Assembly (NCBI RefSeq): GCF_046098205.1 | Contig: NZ_JBJURJ010000010.1 | Coordinates: forward strand, 1-64,000 | Source of the DNA: Paenibacillus_AR mesotrionivorans | GTDB lineage: Bacteria > Bacillota > Bacilli > Paenibacillales > NBRC-103111 | Length of the DNA stretch: 64,000 nt | Direction of reading: 5' to 3' | Shown here: piece by piece, positions 8,901 through 17,481 of the stretch | Numbering within the stretch: position 1 is the first letter of the stretch | Layout: every line of letters starts with the position of its first letter | The notes under the pieces: model-generated | Database searches by the model: none | The model's input: only the letters and a program-made list of their open reading frames with translations | Told to the model about the DNA's origin: nothing | Program-made: the position numbers and the translations under genes

Positions 8901-9688
8901 ATGCCCGCCGTCCACTCGACCCAGCCTCTGCGGCCGGAGCCGTCGTTGTCATTGATCAGCAGGGTAAAAGGAAGCACATCCGCAGCGGGTCTGGAGCTAT
9001 AGATGGTATTCCACGGCATACGCACCTCATAGGTGATTTCATTGCCCTGCTGGACAGCAGCCGCCGTAATCCCGTCCGCTCCGGCCTGAGCCTTGCCCTC
9101 GCTGAAGCGCCAAAGGTGGGCAGCTCCGTCCATATAATTGATCCCATATTCAGGCCCGTAGGCGGCATCCTTGCTGAAGGCAAACTGAATGCTGTCCCCC
9201 CGCCACATGGTGCTGCCTGCCACCGGGGCATGCACATTATCCGTCACCTTGGCCGCCCAATAAAAATAGTCATTGTCATAGGCCATATAGAGGCTGGCGG
9301 ACACATCCTCCGGGCCTGCCCAGCCGCTCATCTGAATCTGGGCGCTGTCGGCGGGAAGCCGCAGCTCCGCATAGGGCTGCCAATCTGCCAGGGAGCCGTC
9401 CACGGCAATAGCTCCCGCCGCCTCCAGCGCCAAGGCATGATGATGGCTGCCGAAGGAGGACCGGAAGTCCTCCCATGCCGTATAGACCGGAGGCTCCGGC
9501 GGAGAGGATACCTCCGCTGCGGATTGTGGCAGCGCTTGCAATTCTTGCCCCAGCACTGCAGCAGGGAATCCCCCTGCCGCCAGTGCGAATACGAGCAGCC
9601 ATACTGCCGCCGCAGAGCACCGCCGCTTCCACGGAGCCCGTATGCTGCGGAATCTGCGTTGTCCAAGCCTGTTGGTTGGGTTGTTCAT
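5963..9688 (-). CDS. Large secreted GH42-like glycoside hydrolase with carbohydrate-binding modules
   Basis: The 1241-residue product begins with a basic stretch and a hydrophobic segment ending near AAVLGQ, a probable signal peptide. Residues ~80-280 look like a CBM9/DOMON-like module (IAVDGSLADW, NDYFYWAAKV). A TIM barrel begins near residue 495 (FFTGYGAFNKVREDI). A CBM4/9-like jelly roll at ~545-690 (YINVAQTVAVEPNTTYQFKV) appears to be inserted into it. The barrel resumes with TLTNESVYQTN (candidate acid/base Glu) and PVFNSEHHV (candidate nucleophile Glu), the GH42 pattern. A trimerisation-like domain follows. It is the last gene of an ABC-importer operon, so its product is probably sugar released for that importer. 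Confidence 0.82.
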   Translation of the reverse strand: MNNPTNRLGQRRFRSIRAPWKRRCSAAAVWLLVFALAAGGFPAAVLGQELQALPQSAAEVSSPPEPPVYTAWEDFRSSFGSHHHALALEAAGAIAVDGSLADWQPYAELRLPADSAQIQMSGWAGPEDVSASLYMAYDNDYFYWAAKVTDNVHAPVAGSTMWRGDSIQFAFSKDAAYGPEYGINYMDGAAHLWRFSEGKAQAGADGITAAAVQQGNEITYEVRMPWNTIYSSRPAADVLPFTLLINDNDGSGRRGWVEWTAGIGKAKSPSSHGRVHLIPAGEGWSIWAEGPAETAVNATVYVSVYAVNWQPHPATLQLASDALGTSTGLELPGGTVAEVRLPFTPNQAGDYTLDFAVSDAAGKSAQTSAAVSAVKAPAEVAAMLDAVGAKLPGLESLLLACEAQGLSTDYERINYTVIKDFVAYGKEDIAQGRLSRAYYVAVELEKLFGEAKQALEGLLDGSRTPVAVPRYITGRPEVEGGSFMADTAVRSTGAVEERPVFFTGYGAFNKVREDIPKFQDLGVNAIQVEIGPRDVVLDKTDFINQYSVSRAGNVNATAAVAEGVSHSGSRSLRIANSSPYQSNVYINVAQTVAVEPNTTYQFKVWVKGENARNTWFPGGSSMKQRKSFPSGTYDWQEVMYEYTTGPQETSYKLMVVSENTGTIWVDDLWMGKAGSSVNLAANPGFEDLGGFSAEKEYVVSTKKIQSDIVQVLQNAASNQVSVNLLVSPHYFPAWALAKWPELGISSNGFIKFSVFHPMAQSIIEDYLRALIPLVEPYGSLHSITLTNESVYQTNKDPYALPFWHSYLSEVYGGDIAGLNGVYGSSYTAFSEVPMPANVSASPRAYDYVLFNNDYFARWHEWMAGIIHELAPDLPVHAKIMGDPWGSLSWGVDMERFSEFSQINGNDNWNYINEGPKGFMEELSFYDMQTSFKKAPVFNSEHHVIADGDRVYTPEQAKHVRSVLWQSAIHGRGASTLWVWERTYDEASSREGSILHRPDAVAAAGRSNLDLNRLAREVTAFQNEQSKVAILYSTASAVFSGDYDNVLLRSYEALSYSGEKAGFISEKQAAGGGLSAYKLLVVPAASRVETATLAAIKAFQEQGGRVLVIGSHSLEKTPRGENQSATERNAVLLQADYITAVNGTAAQLRDYLQPILTDLSPGRLLLADPSTGALPYNVEWRSVSYQGGTLVNVVNYGNETVLAAVYAGGVQAAGYTNLITGEAQDNPVLTLEPLTPYLFRVE

Positions 9689-9754
9689 TCATTTGCTCCC
9701 TTCGTGATAAGAGCTGCGGGGAAATGTTATCCCCGCAGTCTCTAAGCTGCCGGC

Positions 9755-10612
9755 TCAGCCCTTTACCGAACCCAGCAGCACCCCTTTGACAAAATATTTT
9801 TGCAGAAACGGATATACACACAGAATGGGCAGCACGGTAATCATAATGCCCGCCGCCTTCAGCCCCTCCGGCTGGATGTAACGGGAGGCGTCTCCGCCGC
9901 TGAGCAGTGCGTCCAGAGGGGTTTGCAGCATCTGGTACAGCTTCACCGTCACCGGCAGGAGCTTCGATTTGCTGATGAAATAAAGGGCATTGGCGTAGGT
10001 ATTCCACAGGGCTACCGCGTAGAACAGCGAGATGGCGGCCAGAATAGGCTTGGACAGGGGCAGGGTCAGCCGGATGAATACGGTCAGGTCCGTAGCCCCG
10101 TCGATCATGGCGGACTCCTCCAGCTCCTTGGGCAGCCCCTCAAAAAAGGACTTCATCACAAACAGGTTATAGGCGCTTACCAGACCGGGCAGCCAAATGG
10201 CCCAGAAGGTGTTCATCAGGTGCAGGCTCTTGATCAGCAGGAACAGCGGAATCAGCCCGGTGCCGAACATCATGCTGAACAGCACGGCAAAGGTGAACAC
10301 GGCTCTGCCCTTCAGGCGCTGCTTCGACAAGGAAAACGCAGCCAGCGTGGTAGCCGTCATCTGAAGCAGGGTGCCCAGCAGGGTAATCACCACCGTATTA
10401 CGCATGGCATACAGCAGCTGGCCGTCCTGAAACAGCTTCAGATAGGCCATACTGTTGAATTCCACCGGCCACAATACCACCTCGCCGGACACAATGGCCC
10501 GGCTGCTGCTGAAGGACATGGCCAGCACATTCAGGATGGGGAACACGGTGGTAAAGGCGCACAGCGCCAGCACCAGATACAGGGGAAGTCCTCTCAGCCT
10601 GCTTTTTACCAT
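9755..10612 (-). CDS. Carbohydrate ABC transporter permease, LplC/YtcP type
   Basis: This 285-residue integral membrane protein has about six transmembrane segments and the EAA-type loop that docks the ATPase (ESAMIDGATDLTVFIRLTLPLSKP). The C-terminus ends YFVKGVLLGSVKG, typical of the LplC/YtcP group. GGAGGGAGG lies just upstream of the ATG. It overlaps the previous permease gene by 7 bp, implying coupled translation. It pairs with that permease to form the channel. No ATPase gene is present, as is usual when a shared MsmX-type ATPase is used. Confidence 0.93.
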   Translation of the reverse strand: MVKSRLRGLPLYLVLALCAFTTVFPILNVLAMSFSSSRAIVSGEVVLWPVEFNSMAYLKLFQDGQLLYAMRNTVVITLLGTLLQMTATTLAAFSLSKQRLKGRAVFTFAVLFSMMFGTGLIPLFLLIKSLHLMNTFWAIWLPGLVSAYNLFVMKSFFEGLPKELEESAMIDGATDLTVFIRLTLPLSKPILAAISLFYAVALWNTYANALYFISKSKLLPVTVKLYQMLQTPLDALLSGGDASRYIQPEGLKAAGIMITVLPILCVYPFLQKYFVKGVLLGSVKG

Positions 10613-11580
10613 AGTCCTCCCTCCCCCAGCTTTTTCACAATTTTATTGACTGCAAGCACCAGGATCAGACTGATGACTCCCTGGAACAGGCCCACCGCCG
10701 TCGCCAGGCTGTATTGGGCATTCTGCAGACCAACCCGGTAGACATAAGTACTGATCACATCCGATACGCTGAACACAGCCGCATTCTGCAAATTCAATAC
10801 CTGCTCGAAGCCGACATCCATCATTTTGCCCATTTGCAGCACCAGCAGAATGGCAATGGTGCCCCGGATGCCCGGCAGCGTAATATGCCAGATTTGCCGC
10901 AGCTTGGAGGCTCCGTCGATTTTGGCTGCTTCATACAGCCCGGGGTCAATGGAGGTAATAGCCGCCATATAGATGATGGTCCCCCAGCCTGCGCTCTGCC
11001 ACACGGTGGAGGCGCTGAACACCGCCGGCCACCAGCGAGTGCTGGTCATGAAGAAGATGGGCTCCTGACCGAAGAATTGCAGCAGCGAATTGACCACCCC
11101 TGTGGAGGGAGACAGCAGGGAGGTGATGATTCCTCCCAGTACAACCCAGGAAATGAAAAACGGCAGATACAGCATATTCTGCACAACCCGTTTGAACCAA
11201 TTGACCCTTACCTCATTAAGCAGAATAGCCAGCACAATGGGAGCGGGGAAGGCCACGATCAGATTGTATAGGTTGAGCAGCAGGGTGTTGCGCAGGATCA
11301 TCCAGAAATCCGGGCTGTGGAACAGAATCCGGAAGTGCTTGAGCCCCACCCACGGACTGCCCCAGATACCCTCCAGCAGCCGAAAATCCTTGAAGGCAAT
11401 AACCTCTCCGAACAGAGTCACATATTTGAACAGCAGGAAAAACGACATGGCCGGAAGCAGGAACAGATACAGATAACGGTCTCGCACCAAAACATACAAC
11501 AGGCCTCTCCGGGACCTCCGCTCCGGCACTCCGTCAAGGGGAACGGCGTTCCCCCGGGAATGCTTTTGTAATGTGCTCAT
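10606..11580 (-). CDS. Carbohydrate ABC transporter permease, LplB type
   Basis: This 324-residue membrane protein of the MalF-like superfamily has about six transmembrane segments after a basic N-terminal tail (GVPERRSRRG). The EAA loop reads YEAAKIDGASKLRQIWHITLPGI. It is the partner of the following permease and starts 8 bp after the binding-protein gene. The operon order (binding protein, LplB, LplC, hydrolase) is typical of Paenibacillus polysaccharide loci. Confidence 0.93.
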   Translation of the reverse strand: MSTLQKHSRGNAVPLDGVPERRSRRGLLYVLVRDRYLYLFLLPAMSFFLLFKYVTLFGEVIAFKDFRLLEGIWGSPWVGLKHFRILFHSPDFWMILRNTLLLNLYNLIVAFPAPIVLAILLNEVRVNWFKRVVQNMLYLPFFISWVVLGGIITSLLSPSTGVVNSLLQFFGQEPIFFMTSTRWWPAVFSASTVWQSAGWGTIIYMAAITSIDPGLYEAAKIDGASKLRQIWHITLPGIRGTIAILLVLQMGKMMDVGFEQVLNLQNAAVFSVSDVISTYVYRVGLQNAQYSLATAVGLFQGVISLILVLAVNKIVKKLGEGGLW

Positions 11581-11588
11581 CTCCTACC

Positions 11589-13175
11589 TCACTTCAGCTT
11601 GTCTTTGTTGGCGTCATACCAGGCCTGCACCTTGGCCGTTACACTGTCTCCGCCCAGGCTGTCCCAGGCTTGCCTGATTTCCGCTACGGCCTTGTCCGGG
11701 GTTTCATCCGTCATGGCCATCCGCGTGTTGATTTCCTTCCACTTGGCCTCAAACTGGGTGGCAATGGCCGAATATTCCGATACCGGCGGCACATACGGGA
11801 AATCCTTGCGGAACGGGGTGGTTTCCGTGTTTTTGATGATGGCGTTCTTCAACTGCGCCATGGCCAAATCCGTCGGGTCCTTGCCCGCCCGGGTGATCAG
11901 GTAATCCGGAGTCTGCCGCTCCTGAAGCACCAGCCGGTATTCATTGCCGTAGGCGACCTCCGTTTTCCACTTGTCATAATTGCTGGTGACGGGAATGCCG
12001 TTGACCAGTTGGTAATGGGTTCCCTCCGTGCCGTAGGTCAGAGGCTTCCAGCCCGAATCCAGCATCCAGTCGATGAATTCCATCGCTGCCTTGGGATTCT
12101 TCATTTTTTTGTTAAAGGAGGTAAGCAGGAAATTGGGCACCTCCATTTCGTAGCCGTTGGTGCCGTATTTGGTGGAGAGCGGCGGAACCACGGCCAGCTT
12201 GGCGCCCGGATTGTTTTTCTGCAGATCGCCCAGAGTGTTGTCCATGCTGATGTTGCTGAAATAAATGCCTGCCCTGCCGGTGGTCCACAGCTGCTTCTGG
12301 CGGGAAAACTCCTTATCGGTAGCATATTCCTTGTCCACCAGGGACTCCTTATAGACCATTTGGCGGAAGGCCAGCGCATCCTTGTACCGGGGGGTGAAGA
12401 AGCTTTGGGTCACCTTGCCGTCCTCCACAAACCACGCCCCGCTGCGGGCCTGGAACCAATCATCGGTAATGGCGGAATAGGCAGTGGACATGGCCATAGG
12501 AATGGTATCCTTCACATTGTTGCCGTCCGGGTCCCCGTCACGGAAGGCTCTGGCTACCGAAACCAGCTCATCCACCGAATTGGGCATGGCAAGCCCCAGC
12601 TTATCCAGCCAATCCTGCCGGATGTAGATGGCGGTATTGGCCCGGGTGGGACGAAGGCTGGCGATGGCGTACATTTTCCCGTCCTCCAATGTCAGATACG
12701 GCTTCAGCTCGGGATGCTCCTGCAGGTATTTCTTGTAGCTGGTGCTGTATTGGTCAATGTACTCATCCAGAGGCTGGATAGCCCCCTCCTTGGCCCAGCG
12801 GACCATGAAGTCCCGATTGTAGGTAGCCAGCATATCCGGGGCTTGCTCCGAGGCCAGCAGCACATTGAACTTGTCGGCCTCCTGGTTGCGGGGGATGGGC
12901 ACCCAGTTGACCTTCACGCCGGATTGTTCATTGATCAGCTTGGTCCAGCGGTTCTCCTCATAGGTGCCTTCGCTGGTAGCCACCTGCCCCCGGTCATAGA
13001 TGGAAGCCGATACCACCTTGGGCAGGGCATCATACTTGTCACCCCCGGAAGCGGATGCCGACGGCTGGGCAGCATCTGAACCGCTGCTGCTGCAGCCGGA
13101 CAGCACTGCCGAGCCTCCCGCCAGGATGGTCAGAAGCGCCGGAAGCAGCTTCTTCGTTCTGTTTGTTTTTGCCAT
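11589..13175 (-). CDS. Extracellular solute-binding lipoprotein of the sugar importer
   Basis: The 528-residue protein has a lipoprotein signal peptide with lipobox (AVLSGCSSSG, lipidated Cys near residue 28) and a Ser/Ala linker, then a family 1 solute-binding fold of the LplA type. It should capture an oligosaccharide outside the membrane and deliver it to the two permeases. A GAGGAGG site precedes the ATG. It is the first gene of the operon, and the 270-bp region upstream is shared with the divergent AraC regulator. The sugar bound is not evident. Confidence 0.93.
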   Translation of the reverse strand: MAKTNRTKKLLPALLTILAGGSAVLSGCSSSGSDAAQPSASASGGDKYDALPKVVSASIYDRGQVATSEGTYEENRWTKLINEQSGVKVNWVPIPRNQEADKFNVLLASEQAPDMLATYNRDFMVRWAKEGAIQPLDEYIDQYSTSYKKYLQEHPELKPYLTLEDGKMYAIASLRPTRANTAIYIRQDWLDKLGLAMPNSVDELVSVARAFRDGDPDGNNVKDTIPMAMSTAYSAITDDWFQARSGAWFVEDGKVTQSFFTPRYKDALAFRQMVYKESLVDKEYATDKEFSRQKQLWTTGRAGIYFSNISMDNTLGDLQKNNPGAKLAVVPPLSTKYGTNGYEMEVPNFLLTSFNKKMKNPKAAMEFIDWMLDSGWKPLTYGTEGTHYQLVNGIPVTSNYDKWKTEVAYGNEYRLVLQERQTPDYLITRAGKDPTDLAMAQLKNAIIKNTETTPFRKDFPYVPPVSEYSAIATQFEAKWKEINTRMAMTDETPDKAVAEIRQAWDSLGGDSVTAKVQAWYDANKDKLK

Positions 13176-13446
13176 GAATAGACCTCCTCTTCTGTATGAA
13201 GCAAAACCGGATCCGAATCAGGGGCAGCGTATACCTTATCCCGGTGAAACTGCCCCCGTCCCGATGCAGCCACAGCGTACCAGACGGGGCAGGGTACAAA
13301 CCAGTGGCAAAATGGCAGATCGGGTGGCAGTTCCCCCACTCCGGGCTGTTTGTGCAGGAAACGGCAGCGGATCATGGAAAATAACACCCGCGTAAATCTG
13401 GCGCAGCAGCTATAATGAATGGAGACTGCTGAGGGGGGCAACGGGT

Positions 13447-15762
13447 TTGCTCAAACGAATATCTCTGAAAATACAGCTGATTTATATCAGTCTTTTTGTT
13501 CTTATTATCGGACTTCTAGCGGCCATGAACTATGTCAGCTCCATCCGCCAGCTGGAGAGTCAGGTGGTGGAATCCAACCGCAATGTGCTGTCGCAGATCA
13601 CCAAACGGCTGGACAGTATGCTCCAGGAGGTTAATCTTACGGTCATTAATTATTTACGCATGCCGGGGGTCCAATCCTTTTTTGAAGCGCCGTCCTCCGG
13701 CTCCCCTGCTTATCTTCTGGGCATCTCCGCCCTTCAGGACCAGCTGGGCAGCGTTATGGGAACCAATTTTAATATGCAATCGACAATGCTCTACTCCCGT
13801 GCCAAGGACGAGGTGATGACGGCCTCCGATGTATACAGTCTGCAGGAGCGGACGGAGATGGCGTGGATCAGATCCTTTATGGAAAGCAAGTTCCCCAAGT
13901 GGACAGGGCTTGGGCCGAAGGCAGGACTGAACGGAGGAGAAGCCGCAAGCGCCAGCCAGATTCTGCTGGTTCATTATTATCCTCTGAATACGGGACCGTC
14001 AGACAGCAAAGGACTCGCCATTACCCGGATCAACGAAAAAAGCATCTCCGCCATGTTTGACGACCTTCAGTTCAGCGGCAGCGGCAATGTGTTCCTCATG
14101 GATGGCAGCGGCCGCATTCTGTCCCATCAGGACCCCGGCTTCATCTGGCAAAGCATAGAAGGCCAAAGCTACAGCCGGGAGCTGCTGGCCAGGCAAGGGC
14201 AGGGTTTCCTGACGGACAAAGGCAGCCGGAGTCTGATTTTCTACGATACGTCGTACACAGGCTGGAAGCTGGTATATATTGTTTCGCAGCGGCAGATCAG
14301 CACACTTACCCTGACCATCCGCTACATTCTGGCGGGTTTGGCCTGTGCCATGGTGCTGGTGGCTGTGGCCGCCACTCTGTTTATTAACCGCAGATGGTTT
14401 GCGCCTATGGAGCGGTTTGTGGGCAAGCTGGAGGAGCTGGCCGGCAGACGCGGCGGAGGCAGAAGAAGCGGAGATTCGTTTCATGAGCTGGAGTTTGAAA
14501 TCCGCCAGGTGTTTACCGGATATTACGATGCGGAGAGGCGGCTTCACGAAAGTCTGCCGGCGCGGAAGCTGCAGCTGATGTTCGAGCTTCTTACCGGGGC
14601 GCGGACACGCTACCAGGCGGCCGAGCCGCTGCTGGAGCAGGCGGGCATCCGGCTGTATCCCGCCCATTACACGGTGCTGGCGATGGAGTTTGACCAGTCG
14701 GGAGGCTGGACCAAACCTGGAGATATGAATCTGTTTTTGTATGCGCTATGCAATGTGGCGGAGGAGCTTGCCTCCTCATCGGAGGGAATGAAGGGGGCCG
14801 CCGTCCAGATGAACGGTTATCAGGCGGTGATGGTGCTGAGCTTTGCCGATTCATCGGAGGCCCGCAATCTGCAGGCTGCCAGAGGTTTTGCAGAGGCTCT
14901 GCTGGGTTATATTGAAGCCTGCTTCAAGCGGACCATCTGTGTGGGAATCGGCGGCTGTTATACCGGCTTCGACAGCATCAAAACCTCCTACCAGGAAGCG
15001 CTGCAGATGATTTCCTGCAAGATTCTGACCGGGCAGAATACCGTCATTACCCCGGATGAGGTAGGCAATTGGGACAATGGCCGACTGCTGGAGGTGTTCG
15101 AAACCGCCGATGCCCTGGTGGAAGCGGTGCGGCAGGCACAGGCGGAGCGGACGGAGCTGCTGCTGGAGGCGCTTTTTGCCCGGTCATCCCAATGCGGGCT
15201 CTCCAAGGAAATGGTGGTACAGCTATGCCTGCAAACCGTGCTTCGTTTCCTGCAGCTGGCGGAGGAGGCGGGGCTGGGGGATCTGTTCCGAACGGAGCAC
15301 CTGTCGCTTCCCGGCAAGCTGGAGCATAGCAGATCATTGGCGGACATGCAGGAGGCGGTGGGCGGTATGGCGGCGCAGCTGGTTGCGGCGCTTCAGGAGA
15401 AACGGAGCAGCAGGAGAAAAAGCGCGGAGCTGATCGAATCGGTAATGGCTTATGTAAACGGACATTATGACCAAAGTGACCTGTCTGTCAATTTCCTTGC
15501 AGACCGGTACGGATTGACACCCAATTATATAAGCAGGCTGTTTAAGGAGTATGCCCGATGCAATTTTGTGGATTACCTGGCAGGGGTACGGGCCAAGGAG
15601 GCAGCCCGCCTGCTGCTGGCTTCGCCGCTCAAGCTGGACGAGGTGGCGTTCCAGGTCGGTTACACCAACTTTTCCAGCTTTCTGCGGAACTTCAAGAAGC
15701 ATTACGGGATGACTCCCACGGAATACAGGCAGCTGCACCGCAGCGGAGATTCTATCGGCTAA
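13447..15762 (+). CDS. Membrane-bound AraC-family regulator
   Basis: The start is TTG preceded by GAGGGGGG. The 771-residue protein has a transmembrane segment at about residues 10-30 and an extracellular Cache-like domain to ~280. A second transmembrane segment lies near 290-318 (YILAGLACAMVLVAVAATLF). A long cytoplasmic linker and a C-terminal AraC double helix-turn-helix (LDEVAFQVGYTNFSSFLRNF) follow. It joins sensing and DNA binding in one chain, so it can respond directly to an external sugar. It is divergent from the importer operon, its likely target. A TATAAT lies at 13411-13416 but with no good -35. Confidence 0.92.
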   Translation: MLKRISLKIQLIYISLFVLIIGLLAAMNYVSSIRQLESQVVESNRNVLSQITKRLDSMLQEVNLTVINYLRMPGVQSFFEAPSSGSPAYLLGISALQDQLGSVMGTNFNMQSTMLYSRAKDEVMTASDVYSLQERTEMAWIRSFMESKFPKWTGLGPKAGLNGGEAASASQILLVHYYPLNTGPSDSKGLAITRINEKSISAMFDDLQFSGSGNVFLMDGSGRILSHQDPGFIWQSIEGQSYSRELLARQGQGFLTDKGSRSLIFYDTSYTGWKLVYIVSQRQISTLTLTIRYILAGLACAMVLVAVAATLFINRRWFAPMERFVGKLEELAGRRGGGRRSGDSFHELEFEIRQVFTGYYDAERRLHESLPARKLQLMFELLTGARTRYQAAEPLLEQAGIRLYPAHYTVLAMEFDQSGGWTKPGDMNLFLYALCNVAEELASSSEGMKGAAVQMNGYQAVMVLSFADSSEARNLQAARGFAEALLGYIEACFKRTICVGIGGCYTGFDSIKTSYQEALQMISCKILTGQNTVITPDEVGNWDNGRLLEVFETADALVEAVRQAQAERTELLLEALFARSSQCGLSKEMVVQLCLQTVLRFLQLAEEAGLGDLFRTEHLSLPGKLEHSRSLADMQEAVGGMAAQLVAALQEKRSSRRKSAELIESVMAYVNGHYDQSDLSVNFLADRYGLTPNYISRLFKEYARCNFVDYLAGVRAKEAARLLLASPLKLDEVAFQVGYTNFSSFLRNFKKHYGMTPTEYRQLHRSGDSIG

Positions 15763-15816
15763 CCGGAGGAAGGCGTCGGCAATCCATGAACGGCGCCGGT
15801 GCCCCTCCTCCCGCAG

Positions 15817-17052
15817 CTAATCCTTGTACGGATCGAATTCTTCCGCCCCGGCCATACATACCCCAATCGGCTTCAGCGTATGCAGCACATCGATGGTTTC
15901 CGCATGGGCATCCAGCACCTGGCGCAGGCTTCTGTATACGAAGGGGCTTTCGTCCGTGCCCGCTCCCCGCAGCTCTACACCGAAGGCCGTGACCGCCGCC
16001 ATCATCTGCTCCTTGGAAATTTGGCCGCCGGTTCTGGCGCGGGTTTTCCAGTTCATTTTCCCGGCGGCTTGGGTCCGGCTCATAATCCGTCCGGCGCCGT
16101 GCACCGTGCTGTAGAAGGCCTCCTTGTTTTCGGCGCTGTCCTTGCCCTGTACGATCACCGAGATATCCCCCATGCTGCCGCCTATAAACCCCGTTTGCCC
16201 GGGTGCGGAGGGGGTGGCTCCCTTGCGCACCACAATCACTTCCCTGCCGTTATGCTGCTCCCGCCAGGCATAGTTATGGTGGTTATGCACCTCAAAATCC
16301 GCGTCCGTTCCCAATATCCGCAGCACCTGGTCCATCACATAATCCCGTCCGGCATATGCATACCGTCCGGCCAGCCTCATAGCCCGCTCGTACATATCCC
16401 CCAGCTCGCTGTCCAGGTCCAGCAGAACCGGCGGCTGCTCCATTTGTTCGCCGGGCGCACGGTCCAGAAAACCTCTGCCCGCCGCCAGATTGAGGAAGCC
16501 GCTGGCTGTCCGGTGCCCGAACCCTCTGCTGCCGAAGTGGTTGGCAATCCACAGGCGTCCGGTACCCTCCTCCTCGAACAGGTCCACAAAGTGGTTGCCG
16601 CTGCCCACTGTCCCCAATTGATCCCGGGCCAACGTCTTGAGCTTGTCATGGACCGGCTTGCCGAGGGTTTGGTACACCGCCCAGTCCGGGTCATCAAACA
16701 GGGCATGGTCTACCCTCTCCTGGTTGTTGCGTCCGATGCCGAAGGAAATGCTCCGGGCGATGGTATCCATCAGCTTCGGCAGCTGGGGCTTGATATCGGC
16801 GGCATAGAGCCGGGTGCGCACCGCCTTGTTGCCGCAGCCAATATCGTAGCCGACGCCGGAGGGGGAAATCTGCCCGTCATACACCACCACACCGCCGATG
16901 GGCTGGCTGTAGCCTTGGTGATGGTCCGCCATCAGCAGGGTTTGCACCACATTCCCCGTATGTGCGCAAGTGCGCGCTTGTGCCAAAGCCCCCTCATCGG
17001 GGCTGCCCCACACGCGAATGCCGTCTATTTGTTGATAAGCCATTATGCTCAC
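15817..17052 (-). CDS. rtcB: RtcB-family RNA-splicing ligase
   Basis: RtcB joins RNA ends bearing 2',3'-cyclic phosphate or 3'-phosphate to 5'-OH ends, using GTP and Mn2+. The 411 residues show the family motifs in order: GVGYDIGCGNKAVRT with the metal-binding Cys, GSGNHFVDL, NHFGSRGFGH, VHNHHNYAWRE and VHGAGRIMSR near the guanylylation site. The length is close to the ~408 residues of the E. coli enzyme. No RNA cyclase (RtcA) or archease gene is adjacent. The upstream minus-strand neighbour is an RlaP-type nucleotidyltransferase, separated by a 183-bp repeat element. Confidence 0.95.
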   Translation of the reverse strand: MSIMAYQQIDGIRVWGSPDEGALAQARTCAHTGNVVQTLLMADHHQGYSQPIGGVVVYDGQISPSGVGYDIGCGNKAVRTRLYAADIKPQLPKLMDTIARSISFGIGRNNQERVDHALFDDPDWAVYQTLGKPVHDKLKTLARDQLGTVGSGNHFVDLFEEEGTGRLWIANHFGSRGFGHRTASGFLNLAAGRGFLDRAPGEQMEQPPVLLDLDSELGDMYERAMRLAGRYAYAGRDYVMDQVLRILGTDADFEVHNHHNYAWREQHNGREVIVVRKGATPSAPGQTGFIGGSMGDISVIVQGKDSAENKEAFYSTVHGAGRIMSRTQAAGKMNWKTRARTGGQISKEQMMAAVTAFGVELRGAGTDESPFVYRSLRQVLDAHAETIDVLHTLKPIGVCMAGAEEFDPYKD

Positions 17053-17103
17053 TCCTTTGGATTCGTCCTTCTGTTAGCCACATTCTTCGCGGCATTGTTG
17101 TTC

Positions 17104-17286
17104 TAACGGAACTCAGCGTCCCTTAGAGGCTCAAAATGTGAGTTTCCCGCGGGTAACGGAACTGAGCGACTCTTAGAGAGGGATGCGTGCCTGCAGATGG
17201 CTAAAAAACACATTTAAGGTACTCTGAGTTCCGTTACAGTAGAAAATTAGGTGAAATGTCGCTCTAAGAGCGTGTGAGTTCCGTTA
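17104..17286. repeat. 183-bp four-motif palindromic element, class B copy 2
   Basis: Forward motifs start at 17104 and 17154 (TAACGGAACTCAGCGTCCC, TAACGGAACTGAGCGACTC). Inverted motifs end at 17236 and 17286 (GGTACTCTGAGTTCCGTTA, GCGTGTGAGTTCCGTTA). Both spacings are 50 bp and the total is 183 bp. It fills much of the rtcB-rlaP gap. Confidence 0.9.
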
Positions 17287-17450
17287 CAGCTCCATGCGCG
17301 GCTGCCGGTTGGGTGAGTACGTGTAAAGCGCCCTTTAAGAGCGCATGAGTTCCGTTACAGCTCTCCATGAGCGCGGCTGCCAGTTGGGTGATTACGTGTA
17401 AAGCGCCCTGTAAGAGCGCATGAGTTCCGTTACAGCTCCATGAGCGCAGC
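17263..17450. repeat. Tandem expansion of the class B element's right end
   Basis: Beyond the element, two more inverted motifs end at 17357 and 17432. Each lies in a 71- to 75-bp unit that repeats CGGCTGCC, GGGTGA, ACGTGTAAAGCGCCC and GAGCGCATGAGTTCCGTTA. This looks like tandem duplication from the element's right terminus, as in the 14-bp array at 1809. Nothing else is visible in 17053-17481. Confidence 0.85.
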
Positions 17451-17481
17451 TGCCGGCAGAAGGGCAACGAATCGGCTGCAC

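Noticed and set aside
7277..9745. An 822-codon open frame on the plus strand
   Set aside because: It lies opposite the GH42-like gene, has no recognisable domain, and is rich in His, Arg and Gly as expected of the antisense of a GC-rich gene. The minus strand has domains, a signal peptide and a ribosome site.
11571..13079. A 502-codon open frame on the plus strand
   Set aside because: It is antisense to the binding-protein gene, which has a lipobox and a clear family match. The antisense product shows no known domain.
15799..17106. A 435-codon open frame on the plus strand
   Set aside because: It is antisense to rtcB, which carries all the ligase motifs.
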